Part shown: positions 5,804 to 14,542 of the stretch, in pieces
Layout of the letters: every line of letters begins with the position of its first letter
Numbering within the stretch: the first letter of the stretch is position 1
Source of the DNA: Candidatus Woesearchaeota archaeon
Lineage (GTDB): Archaea > Nanoarchaeota > Nanoarchaeia > Woesearchaeales > GW2011-AR4
Assembly: GCA_023259315.1 (NCBI GenBank)
Contig: JAHFQL010000016.1
Coordinates: 1-17,351, forward strand
Direction of reading: 5' to 3'
Length of the DNA: 17,351 nt
The notes under the pieces: generated by a model
The model's database searches: none
Told to the model about the DNA's origin: nothing
What the model saw: the letters and a program-made list of their open reading frames with translations, nothing else
Made by a program: the position numbers and the translations under genes

Positions 5804-8800
5804 TTAGCCATAACCATATGTTGAAGGAATGATGTTACTTGCTGTAAGGATTAGATGGTTTGGCAAATCTATTCTTGACCAATCAAAATTAGGTGAAGGG
5901 TCCCACTTTCCATCAGTTGAGACCTGATAATGCCCCAACACATGTTGGTCATCATATTTTATTTTAGGCCATCTGCTTACAATATCACTTATCAGTCTCT
6001 TAATAGATCCATATTGTTCATTTGTATATTGCATATTTCTGTAACCGGTATTGACAATCTCAATTCCAATAGATCTTGAGTTCCATGTTCCTGCATGTTG
6101 AGCAGATAATTTTTCATCAACTGCATAATAAATTGTGCCATCTCTATCAATTATATAGTGTGCGGAATTTTTGTCTCCTCTAAGTGCATTATATGTATCA
6201 ACGGCTGTGGCAGTTGCGCTATGGTGGAGTATGATTGTGTCAACGTCCGCAAAATTTGGCCTGACAAGGGTAAACTCTTCCAAATTGTACGTCCTAGAAG
6301 ATGGAATTTTAGGTGTTGTGTCAATTGTTGGCGTCTTGGTCGTTGTGGCTGCCCCTGTTGTTATTGGGGTAGTTGCACTCGGCGCCAGGTCAATGCTAAA
6401 AGTTTTCAGCGATTTTTCTCCATTTACGCTGATTGCTTGTATTGTTGCAGGATACATTCCGGGTTGTAAATTCTGCCCTGAAGTGTCAAAGCTGTACAGA
6501 TAACCAACATTTTCGCTGAGGTACTGCATTATTGCATTGTCAACAATCTTGTTGCCATCTTTACCTACAATTGTTATTGTAACGCCATTGTCCTTTATTG
6601 CTAGTCCTCCCGGCTGAGAAATCCTTACAGAAATTTCGGCTGTCTGGCCTACAATTGGTCTTGATGGGTTTACTCTTGGAGTTTGTATTGTCGGTCCAGT
6701 TTTGCTGTAATCAACAGACTGGTCGCTGACCCTGAACTTGTAAGATTTTTGATCCATTTTGTCATTGAAATTACAATCAGATGGGGTAGCGTATGACTCG
6801 CTTGTGGACTTTATATTGAAAAGTTCAACTGTAATGGTTTTTTCCTGAGAAGTTGAAGTTCCAGTGCTCTGTTGCGCCGGATTTATTTGTATCTGCGTGT
6901 CCAGTTTATATGGATCGCCTGGCTTAAGCGGTGACTGGTAGCTTAATCCGCTGATTTCTATTACAGCGCCAAGTTTTTCAACAACAATATTATTTCCTTC
7001 AAATCTTATTTTTGTTTCTTTGTTTGCTCTGCCGCTGATATCTTCTGGTTGGCTAGTCTGGAAATTTATTGTCCAGTCATCAATTAATAATGTGTCGTCA
7101 GGGCTAAATGTTCCTATGTAATTTTTTCCATCTACATATCCTGATTTTTCTTTATTTTCATTATCCGTAGCCACAACATGAATAATAACAGGATCTGGAT
7201 TATTCTGCGACCTCGGCTTGAAAGTTATTCCAGGCGCAATTACATTTCCGCTTCTTCCGGCAACTGTCAACCTGTCTACCAAAGTTTGCGGTTCAATTTC
7301 ATTTGTGCCCTCAACTGTTACACCAGCAATTGCAGGACTTATGATGTCAGGGCTAACTGAAATTCTAAGGCATTTGTCCTTACCAGATTTAGTTACGCGA
7401 GCGCCGACTTTCAATGGGTCGCCTATTTCAAACTGCAGTTCCTTTTGGCCTGCTGGCAGTTTTTCAGGATTTTGCCCATTTATATTAACTTCAATTATTT
7501 GCGCGATTCCTCTGTTGCTGTAGAAATCAGCCCCAACCCCGCACTTGAAGGAGCCAGACAAAGGATCTACTGTACAATCCTCTATGTCCCTTGCTGTATT
7601 GTCTGTTATCGGGAAATAAAAGACTCCTTTCTCGTAGCCTGTCGGGAAGCAGTTCTTTTGCATGTTTGCAGGTATTCTCCTGTCTGGCCTCAAAGTGAAT
7701 TTAATATGGTCATACCTGTATTGCGATGTAATAACTCTGTGGAAATCTTCTTCTTTGAAGACATTTTGTTTCAAGCGAGTTGTTGAAGACGGATTTATTG
7801 TATAAGGTGAAGGAACCTGAACAGCATCCAGGCAATCACATTGGTTGTAGCCTGTTGATGTACCCAAAGAGCCTGTTGCGGCTATTGATGGAGCGCCAAC
7901 CGCACCGCAATTTACTGAATTTGGATATTCATCTAATTCCCGTCTTGTGACACAAACTAATTCAGCCTTGTAATTGTCTAAATCACATCCTGGGTTTATA
8001 ATCCATGAAGCCCTATATTCATATGTTGGCCTTAAAGTGACTGGATCGATTGTCAGGAACTCCCTTGACTTTGTGATTGGCTGGACTAGAGTTGCAAATG
8101 GGGCTGCATAAGCCGCATCAATCAAATTTCTTGATGTCAGGCTCCAGTCATAGCCGAATGCAGCAAGGCAAACTTTTCTTGCAACACCTCCTTCGCCAAT
8201 TCCTAACAGATTGTTGAGTTTTGCATTTTGGTATTCATCAGAGAATTCCTGCTGGGATTCTGAGATGCCCTGCGCTATTCCCTTGAATCCTAATTTGAGT
8301 TTTTGCGCCACGCTATCATCTTGGGAATCAGCATCTACACCAGGCTCTTCTGGCGTACAACCATCAATGAAGAATCTTACCAGTTGCCATATTAGCCCGC
8401 AGACATGCTGCGTGAACAATTCCTTGCAGACACCAGCATCAGCCCTGCCGTTTGTTTTTATCGTAGTCAAGCAGCTTGACATCGCGCCCATTATATTTTT
8501 GTATTCCTGCAGCCTCTGGTTTATTCCAGTAAGATAAGCGCATTGCAATGCAGCAGAGCTTTCCTTGAAAGGATTTAATGTCACTACTTCTTTTTCCTTG
8601 CCGGGTATTATCTTATAAAACAAATTATCCTGGCCAAAGCACGCATAAACATCCCTTCCCTCCACATATCTATTAGGATTGTATTTTTTATTCAAGTAAC
8701 CAATTTTCCAGTATCTGTAGCTCCATTTCATGTCAGAAAATTTTTGTTCTTCACCTGTGTCTGGGTCTGTTATCCCCTTAGGTGGACCGTCTGGAGGGGA

Positions 8801-11800
8801 TTTTGATTGATGAATAAACCCATCTCTTGCGACAGATAATTGCTGCCCATTAAGCACCTCTGGAAGCGTCTTTTCTAATTCTACATCAACATCATCCGGC
8901 TGATAATAAATGTCTTTTGCAGCGGATGCTTTACCATTTATGCAGCAGCACACCTGCCTTGTGTTTGCATTTGTGGGGCTAACAACATCAGGATTATCTT
9001 GGTCACCTTGGTAAAAACAATCTGATGCATATCCTTTGTTCTCGATAGAATAACTGGTCAATACAGTTTCATCAATTTGTATCCCATCTTGATTCTGGCT
9101 TGGCTTTGATGATGGACTTGATGGAGTTGAAGATTCCCTAGCCTTTGCATACCATTGCCTGCAATCATTGACAGGTACACATGCAGCATATGTTGTTCTT
9201 TCTGCTGGTGTTATTGGCTTTAATATGTCTTCTTTTTTCACAAGCTTGCCTTCTTTTTTTACGTATTCCTTTCCATTGACTGTTATTTTTGATGTTGCTT
9301 GCTGTTGATTGAATCCGCATAATTCTTCGCAAGTCTTCAATTGTTTTGTTATATATTGTGTATCGCTGCCAGGCAATTTTTGAGCATAAATTATCCCAGC
9401 AGTTGTCGGCCTGCCTTCATATTTTTCAAGTTTATAGATATTATTTGCTAACAACCTAGATTCTTGCTTATTTTCATATAATGTATAAACATACAAATCA
9501 CCCGGATTATTTGGATCTGTGTGAATTTCAAAACATTTCTGGCCTATGGGTTGTTGTCCAAAATGATTTATTTGGACAATATTATTGTGATACTTTCCTT
9601 CAATCTTGCTGCAATCAACTGCTGTTAATGGTTGACCCCATTCAACGCCGTCGTTGCTGCAAGTGTTTGGTGTGCTCAATGTTTTTACTATATCATCATC
9701 GCTTCTTGTTTCTGTCCATTTTGAAGGAGATGTATGGCCGAAAATTCTGTCACAGCCCCATCTTTCCACTTGATAAATGTCATATTCTCTCTGCCATGCT
9801 GCATAGCTTGCAGGGAAGCATTTTTTCAAATCAGGATCAGAGAAATATTTCAACTTCATAGAGCCATGCGCTTTCTTGACAGCTTCTGCAATCTTCGCAC
9901 AATCCTGATCATTTTGTGAGTTGCCTGTGTTGAAAGCAATTGTCTTTAAAGTAAATATCTTCTCACTTGAAAGGTCGACTATGTTCCTGTAAACCTTGAA
10001 TATGAGATGGGCAAAAAATGAATACAAGCAGCCAATTGCCACATAATCAACAACCCTGTCAATCTGTTCCTGAACTTTTGCAAGTGTTTTAATAGAATTG
10101 TCCAAAAAATTGACGAAATCATTGACTAAAAAGTCAGGCAAAACTATTCTTGGGTCAATCAAGGTATTGTCAACAACATAGCTTACTTCCTGGCAGGTGG
10201 ACTGGGCTTCCGTCATTGTCCTGATGACCCCAGTGTCGTCTATAACATCATGCTTGTACCTTATCGTGACTTTGAATGGGAAAGTCATGTCTTTATTGAC
10301 ACCAATAGCGTCAAAGAAACTCTTCCAGTCAGACCTCAGGAATCTGTCCATGCCCTCATACCTAGTAAGAGGCACCACAGAATAAGTCAATGTGCCGTCC
10401 GGATTTAATTTTGTTGGCATATCGCCTGCAGGCATTACCCTGCAACTGATATTAAATCTTGGGTCCAGAACTTCCCTTGTGCCGCATGCCCTTGACAAGA
10501 ACACATTTTCAATCTTTGCATTTGCGCCTCGGCCAATGTATGAAAAATTGAAATAGAAATACAAGGCTTCTGTTCCCTCGGCCAATCTTTCAGTGCTCAG
10601 GAAAATCGGGCTTTGCTTGCTGGTCAATGGAATCAAATCCCAGCTTTGGTTGCCGCTCCAGCAAGTTCCTATGTTGATTGTTTCCTTTGCGTATCCTCTC
10701 AGGCCTGATTGGTCAGTTGCAATCACAAGTATATTTGATTTCTTTGCCTGCTGTGCTTCCTGATTTAATCTTGTATCCCTAAATTCAGAGGGGGAAACTT
10801 CAGTCAGCCTTGTTGACAAGCCAAAAGCAGCAGTCAGGTCCACTTTTTCAAATTTAAAATTTCCTTCGCTGTCTGCTGTCACAGATTTATCGGCGCCTTC
10901 TTTGCAAGCAGCTCGCGACGCAATTAATGACTCACATTTTGATTCCAATTCAGACTCTGGTAATTTTTCAAGCTTGGACTCAAAATCTGCGGTGACATCA
11001 ATACTGGAGTTCGGAACATTTTGGGCTTCATTTGGAATGCCTGTCACTTGAATTGAAGTGTTGAATGCGCCAAAAGGAGTTCTGTCAACAAATAAGTGCA
11101 CTCTTGCATTTGGCTTTGTCTTGCCTATTATGTTAATTTCATTAGCCAAATTTTCATAAACCTGTGCACCTGGTGACGGACTTGTTATCTTAACCGTCGG
11201 CTTTTTGGAGTCGAGCGTTACAATTTTTTCGCTTGTGAATTTATTTCCAGCCTTGTCCTCAAAAACAAGTTTTAGATTATATTTACCATCGCCTTTATCA
11301 AGCCTCACAACAAAATTAAAGTCTCCATTGGCCTCAACTGTAAGGGTTGGCTTCCTTGATTCTTCCAGCACGTCAATGGGATTTGGCTTTAGGCCTAATG
11401 TCTTACCGCCGGGCAGGGTTTTTGCAATTATAGGATCTGACTTTGCGCCTTCATTGTCAAAAATATTTACAGAAGACACCTCATACCTATACTCTTTGTT
11501 GCTGTCCACCAAAGCATCAATATAATTATTATAACTGGCGGGGTTTGTTTTTGCTATAGGCCCAACATCATCCCGATAAACAACATAGTGGCTAAAGTCC
11601 TTGTCCTTTGACTCATCCCATTTCAATTCAATGGAGTTTTGGTTTGCTTTGGCAACTTGAAGACCGGTAACTTTTGCGGGCACAGAAGACTGCTCTGCAG
11701 CCAAATCTATGAATAATTTTATAGTCAATGGCTTATTCACATTGCCGCTTATTGTAAAATTTAGTTTTGATACAAGATTCTTTATTTCTTCTATCTTAAT

Positions 11801-12226
11801 TATTGGAGATTCTTTATCAACTGTAACATCAAATGTTTTCTCGTTCTTGTTTCCGGATTTGTCCTCTACAACAATTTTTATCTTGTTTTGCTTGTCCAAC
11901 TGAACTTGGGCGAATGCAAACTGCCCGGATTCTCCAATCTCGTCTGTGTTCAGATTTCTTCTTGGAGCATTAAAATCATTGACATACAATGTAACAGAGG
12001 AAAATGGCCTTGTGGTGCCAGATATGTCAATAAAATTCTTGTTGAAATATTGAGGGATTGAAACTTCTATCGGAGGGGGTCCTGAATCTCGTTGAGTTGA
12101 TTTGGTATTATTTGTTGCTGAAGTGTTGGTTGATGCGACTCCATAAGCGGACGCTGACAATAATGGCATAGTTAAAACTAATTGTATCATGAATGCACTG
12201 ATTACATCATTGATTTTTTGATTCAT
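5804..12226 (-). CDS. Giant secreted Ig/Fn3/Cys-rich protein with C-terminal peptidoglycan amidase domain
   Basis: 2140 aa. The N-terminus has a signal peptide (hydrophobic LVLTMPLLSASAYG, cleavage near residue 27-32). Residues about 45-516 are beta-sandwich repeats with EDKSGNK/EDKAGNK loops, and include an Fn3 domain at about 181-270 (ELKWDES, YVVYRD, YRYEVSSVN). Residues about 516-1560 form an unrecognised region; most of the protein's roughly 38 cysteines lie here (including a CCC triplet), implying disulfides outside the cell. More beta domains follow to about 1950, then a Thr/Pro-rich linker. Residues 1980-2120 are an Amidase_2/PGRP (AmpD, T7 lysozyme-like) domain with zinc ligands H2001, H2099 and D2109 plus Y2024 and K2107, so the active site is complete. 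Such enzymes cut the MurNAc-L-Ala bond of murein, which archaea lack. It lies 28 nt after the pilin-like gene and 2 nt before the membrane-protein gene; no ribosome binding site is visible. Confidence 0.9.
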   Translation of the reverse strand: MNQKINDVISAFMIQLVLTMPLLSASAYGVASTNTSATNNTKSTQRDSGPPPIEVSIPQYFNKNFIDISGTTRPFSSVTLYVNDFNAPRRNLNTDEIGESGQFAFAQVQLDKQNKIKIVVEDKSGNKNEKTFDVTVDKESPIIKIEEIKNLVSKLNFTISGNVNKPLTIKLFIDLAAEQSSVPAKVTGLQVAKANQNSIELKWDESKDKDFSHYVVYRDDVGPIAKTNPASYNNYIDALVDSNKEYRYEVSSVNIFDNEGAKSDPIIAKTLPGGKTLGLKPNPIDVLEESRKPTLTVEANGDFNFVVRLDKGDGKYNLKLVFEDKAGNKFTSEKIVTLDSKKPTVKITSPSPGAQVYENLANEINIIGKTKPNARVHLFVDRTPFGAFNTSIQVTGIPNEAQNVPNSSIDVTADFESKLEKLPESELESKCESLIASRAACKEGADKSVTADSEGNFKFEKVDLTAAFGLSTRLTEVSPSEFRDTRLNQEAQQAKKSNILVIATDQSGLRGYAKETINIGTCWSGNQSWDLIPLTSKQSPIFLSTERLAEGTEALYFYFNFSYIGRGANAKIENVFLSRACGTREVLDPRFNISCRVMPAGDMPTKLNPDGTLTYSVVPLTRYEGMDRFLRSDWKSFFDAIGVNKDMTFPFKVTIRYKHDVIDDTGVIRTMTEAQSTCQEVSYVVDNTLIDPRIVLPDFLVNDFVNFLDNSIKTLAKVQEQIDRVVDYVAIGCLYSFFAHLIFKVYRNIVDLSSEKIFTLKTIAFNTGNSQNDQDCAKIAEAVKKAHGSMKLKYFSDPDLKKCFPASYAAWQREYDIYQVERWGCDRIFGHTSPSKWTETRSDDDIVKTLSTPNTCSNDGVEWGQPLTAVDCSKIEGKYHNNIVQINHFGQQPIGQKCFEIHTDPNNPGDLYVYTLYENKQESRLLANNIYKLEKYEGRPTTAGIIYAQKLPGSDTQYITKQLKTCEELCGFNQQQATSKITVNGKEYVKKEGKLVKKEDILKPITPAERTTYAACVPVNDCRQWYAKARESSTPSSPSSKPSQNQDGIQIDETVLTSYSIENKGYASDCFYQGDQDNPDVVSPTNANTRQVCCCINGKASAAKDIYYQPDDVDVELEKTLPEVLNGQQLSVARDGFIHQSKSPPDGPPKGITDPDTGEEQKFSDMKWSYRYWKIGYLNKKYNPNRYVEGRDVYACFGQDNLFYKIIPGKEKEVVTLNPFKESSAALQCAYLTGINQRLQEYKNIMGAMSSCLTTIKTNGRADAGVCKELFTQHVCGLIWQLVRFFIDGCTPEEPGVDADSQDDSVAQKLKLGFKGIAQGISESQQEFSDEYQNAKLNNLLGIGEGGVARKVCLAAFGYDWSLTSRNLIDAAYAAPFATLVQPITKSREFLTIDPVTLRPTYEYRASWIINPGCDLDNYKAELVCVTRRELDEYPNSVNCGAVGAPSIAATGSLGTSTGYNQCDCLDAVQVPSPYTINPSSTTRLKQNVFKEEDFHRVITSQYRYDHIKFTLRPDRRIPANMQKNCFPTGYEKGVFYFPITDNTARDIEDCTVDPLSGSFKCGVGADFYSNRGIAQIIEVNINGQNPEKLPAGQKELQFEIGDPLKVGARVTKSGKDKCLRISVSPDIISPAIAGVTVEGTNEIEPQTLVDRLTVAGRSGNVIAPGITFKPRSQNNPDPVIIHVVATDNENKEKSGYVDGKNYIGTFSPDDTLLIDDWTINFQTSQPEDISGRANKETKIRFEGNNIVVEKLGAVIEISGLSYQSPLKPGDPYKLDTQIQINPAQQSTGTSTSQEKTITVELFNIKSTSESYATPSDCNFNDKMDQKSYKFRVSDQSVDYSKTGPTIQTPRVNPSRPIVGQTAEISVRISQPGGLAIKDNGVTITIVGKDGNKIVDNAIMQYLSENVGYLYSFDTSGQNLQPGMYPATIQAISVNGEKSLKTFSIDLAPSATTPITTGAATTTKTPTIDTTPKIPSSRTYNLEEFTLVRPNFADVDTIILHHSATATAVDTYNALRGDKNSAHYIIDRDGTIYYAVDEKLSAQHAGTWNSRSIGIEIVNTGYRNMQYTNEQYGSIKRLISDIVSRWPKIKYDDQHVLGHYQVSTDGKWDPSPNFDWSRIDLPNHLILTASNIIPSTYGYG

Positions 12227-12254
12227 TTTTTGGATTTATATTTTCTATTTTGTT

Positions 12255-14174
12255 TTATTTGAATTCCGGAGCAGGAACATTTCTCGAGTACGGTTCCAAG
12301 CCAGCCAAAAACAATGCCATTTCATCTTCGTTTGCCGAAGCCTGGTAAACTGTGTGGAACACAATCTCATTTCCTTTTTGTAAATCATCTTTGCTGATTT
12401 TCCATTTTCCTGAATAGCCCCCAATCAAGTTTTCATCGTTTGTAAGGTAGATGGTGATGTCGTATGAAACGTCTTTTCCAAGAGGCAGCCTTAATGGAAA
12501 GCCTCCTTCTTGCGGATAAACAACAAAACTGTCAAATCCTGTTTCATTGCCTTTTATGAATATGGATGCTTTCTCATTTCCTGTAAGGTCTTCTGCTTTG
12601 GCCGTGCTTGAAAGCTGGTGCTTAACAATTTTGTAGTTGAATTCTTTTAAGGGGTTCATGAACAGGACATACGACCTTCCGTCAACATCTGTCTGCATGA
12701 ATGACTGGGAGTCAGCATATCCATTTTTATTGGCTTTGAGCACTGCATTGACACAGTAAGGCATTTTTTTTGTTATGCCTGCAGCTGCGCCAAGGCTGAG
12801 CCAGTCAGTTTTGCCCATGTCGCAGTAAAACCTGCCGCAAACAAAAGTCAGGTTCACGTCGTTAATGTAATCTCCTGTTACGTTATTAGTAGTCAAAACA
12901 GTAATTTCATTTTGCACGTCACTGCAATAGGATTCTGATGAAACATCGTCAATTGACTCGAATAATGTCTTTCCTTTGTTAATTCTATTCGGCTGATTAT
13001 GGTCTATATCAACAGTAAATGCGAAATTAAACTGATATTGCTTGTTTTTTTCTGTTTCTTTGTCAAAAATAGTGGCAAGCACAGGATAACTGATGTCATA
13101 AGTGAAGTGCCAAATGTGCAGGCAGAAAAACTTAAGCAAGTCCGTGCCTTTTTGGGAATCTGATTTCAGCACTCCATTTTGGCTTGGCCTTGCAAATATA
13201 TCAAGCGGCCAGTTTTCATAATTAAACGTTACTTTCATATTTTTGTAATTCTTTTGTGCATCATTTGCTATTCTCCACACGTAATGCTGCTGGTAATAAC
13301 TTTGAGAGTAAGTCTCTTTTCCATTCGGGTTTGGCACATAAATGTCAGGATTATAGTCGGTGCCTTCTATCTTTATGTAAGGCAGATTAAATCTTAACAA
13401 TTTCTTTAATTCATCCTTAATGTTGCTAAGAAGCCAAGTTTTGGTTTTGCATGATACCCCTATATCTGTCACAGGAATATTCTGGTCCATTGAATACAAA
13501 TCAATTGTCCTTTTCTCAAGGAAATAATCATTATTTTCCCGCTGCATTATGAGTTTGGCAAGCTCGTATGCTTTCTTGAATCTTATAGGCACCTCATATC
13601 TGAAATTTTCCAATAACGCCTTGAAGTTTCCATACTTGCCAATGACTTCAAGCTGGTAATCTAGTTCTATTGACGTGTCCTCGTCATTAAACTTGACATC
13701 AACTGTCGGGTCTTTTAATTTATTGATTTCAAATGTCGAGTTGAACTGCTCAAAATTGTTGAGACAGTCATTTAATTGTGCTTTGATGTAATTTTTCAAT
13801 TGCAGTCTGATGTAATCTTCTGTCGGCACAGATTCTATCCCGCTGTACCACCAGTAAGGTATTTTCAAACCAGACTGCGGAAAAGAAGACAAATATCTTC
13901 TATAGTCCTGACTAATGACTTCAGGAATATTTATGTAGCCTCCGCTAAATCCAATTCTTTGCAAGCCATCCTCGGCGATATTTTTCATGCAATTCTCAAC
14001 ATAAGATTTTATTGGAACTAATTCCGGCTGCACAAATTCAATTTTCTTTTCAGTTTGCTTTTGATAGTAAAAATAAAATAAACCAAGCAAGAGTACAAGG
14101 ACAGCAGCTATCATGAATATGCTAACTTGGGATTTATTAAATACTAAATATCTGCCTCTTTTTTTTATTTTCAT
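12255..14174 (-). CDS. Pilin-like anchored surface protein (class III signal), 639 aa
   Basis: The N-terminus is basic (KIKKRGRYLVFN) then KSQVSIF and an unbroken hydrophobic helix (residues 19-38, MIAAVLVLLLGLFYFYY). This is the archaeal type IV prepilin/class III pattern, with KSQ (14-16) instead of the common KGQ and no Glu at +5. Many DPANN surface proteins start this way. A conserved-looking segment (IKSYVENCMKNIAEDGLQRIGFSGGYI, in parts) follows at about 55-82. The rest is an extracellular beta-rich region with several cysteines (VCGRFYCDMGKTDW at about 440-455). At 639 aa it is far longer than a true pilin, so it is more likely a single-helix anchored protein than a filament subunit. 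Its ATG overlaps the stop of the AbrB gene (ATGA), giving tight coupling, and the giant amidase-bearing protein follows 28 nt downstream. Confidence 0.85.
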   Translation of the reverse strand: MKIKKRGRYLVFNKSQVSIFMIAAVLVLLLGLFYFYYQKQTEKKIEFVQPELVPIKSYVENCMKNIAEDGLQRIGFSGGYINIPEVISQDYRRYLSSFPQSGLKIPYWWYSGIESVPTEDYIRLQLKNYIKAQLNDCLNNFEQFNSTFEINKLKDPTVDVKFNDEDTSIELDYQLEVIGKYGNFKALLENFRYEVPIRFKKAYELAKLIMQRENNDYFLEKRTIDLYSMDQNIPVTDIGVSCKTKTWLLSNIKDELKKLLRFNLPYIKIEGTDYNPDIYVPNPNGKETYSQSYYQQHYVWRIANDAQKNYKNMKVTFNYENWPLDIFARPSQNGVLKSDSQKGTDLLKFFCLHIWHFTYDISYPVLATIFDKETEKNKQYQFNFAFTVDIDHNQPNRINKGKTLFESIDDVSSESYCSDVQNEITVLTTNNVTGDYINDVNLTFVCGRFYCDMGKTDWLSLGAAAGITKKMPYCVNAVLKANKNGYADSQSFMQTDVDGRSYVLFMNPLKEFNYKIVKHQLSSTAKAEDLTGNEKASIFIKGNETGFDSFVVYPQEGGFPLRLPLGKDVSYDITIYLTNDENLIGGYSGKWKISKDDLQKGNEIVFHTVYQASANEDEMALFLAGLEPYSRNVPAPEFK

Positions 14175-14329
14175 TTTATGCTGTTTTTCCTTAAAGCCTT
14201 AACGTCTATCTTATTTAAGTCTATCTCGACATAATCTTTTTCGGTCAAATCAAGGATCTTGACAATATCAGAAGGAACCCTCACAACCAGCCCGCCGCTG
14301 GTCTTGATAAGTTTTTTTGCGTATTTCAT
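14171..14329 (-). CDS. Small AbrB/SpoVT-type regulator, 52 aa
   Basis: The ORF begins MKYAKKLIKTSGGLVVRVP and continues SDIVKILDLTEKDYVEIDL, the swapped-hairpin AbrB/SpoVT fold, then a short tail (KALRKNSIK). It is only 52 aa, near the minimum for this domain, and lacks the acidic tail of the VapB at 1951. No PIN gene is beside it, so it is more likely a transcription regulator than an antitoxin. The TGA (14171-14173) overlaps the ATG of the pilin-like gene (ATGA), so it heads the envelope operon and is translationally coupled to it. A TATA box at 14350-14360 puts the transcript start at the ATG (leaderless). Self-regulation of the operon is a reasonable inference but no clear operator can be singled out in the AT-rich upstream DNA. 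Confidence 0.82.
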   Translation of the reverse strand: MKYAKKLIKTSGGLVVRVPSDIVKILDLTEKDYVEIDLNKIDVKALRKNSIK

Positions 14330-14349
14330 TATATATGAAATATATTTAT

Positions 14350-14360
14350 TTTATATATAC
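14350..14360 (-). promoter_or_regulatory. TATA box of the envelope operon
   Basis: On the minus strand this reads GTATATATAAA, centred about 26 nt from the ATG at 14329, so transcription should start at or near the start codon. A second TATA-like string (TTTATATATA on the minus strand, 14382-14391) lies farther upstream. The surrounding DNA is almost pure AT with several ATATAT dyads, which blurs the assignment. Confidence 0.45.
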
Positions 14361-14404
14361 TTTAATGTGAAAACCATATTTTTATATATAAATCATATAT
14401 TGAC

Positions 14405-14412
14405 TTTATAAA
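14405..14412 (+). promoter_or_regulatory. TATA box, plus strand (first of two)
   Basis: TTTATAAA, followed by an inverted-repeat arm (14414-14423). It lies about 20 nt before the ATG at 14429. TTTATAAA is itself palindromic and could also serve the minus strand. Confidence 0.35.
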
Positions 14413-14484
14413 GTTTTCTGTTTAAGAAATGAAGACTGCAAAATTTTTAGAACAACTTAATAGTAATAACAAAACAGAAAATTT
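14411..14484. repeat. Inverted repeat bounded by two TATA boxes
   Basis: TTTTCTGTTT (14414-14423) and AAACAGAAAA (14472-14481) are perfect 10-bp inverted repeats 48 bp apart. In RNA the stem extends to 13 bp with one G-U pair (14411-14423/14472-14484). Each arm abuts a TATA box on its outer side (14405-14412, 14482-14491), so it looks like an inverted duplicated promoter element or a paired regulator site. Confidence 0.5.
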
Positions 14485-14542
14485 ATATAGGACAGACTTA
14501 TCCAACAATGATGGATTTGGATGCAATACTTGCCAATTATGA
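14429..14542 (+). CDS. Doubtful 37-aa ORF
   Basis: ATG AAG ACT ... to TGA at 14540-14542. It begins MKTAKFLEQLNSNNKTENL and ends CNTCQL with a CxxC. It has a TATA box about 20 nt upstream but no ribosome binding site, and it lies largely inside the inverted repeat and promoter of the next gene. It may be chance. Confidence 0.2.
   Translation: MKTAKFLEQLNSNNKTENLYRTDLSNNDGFGCNTCQL
14482..14491 (+). promoter_or_regulatory. BRE/TATA promoter of the 153-aa gene
   Basis: TTTATATAGG preceded by CAGAAAA, the same TATA string as at vapBC. There the ATG lies 30 nt from the start of the box; here an ATG at 14511 lies 29 nt away but in another frame from the long ORF, whose first ATG is 14521. Confidence 0.6.

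Noticed and set aside
6158..6503. Plus-strand ORFs inside the giant gene (also 7178-7786, 8211-8537, 9481-9919, 11205-11525)
   Set aside because: They are antisense to a clearly coding 2140-aa frame, lack ribosome sites and have unnatural composition (Cys-rich or low-complexity).
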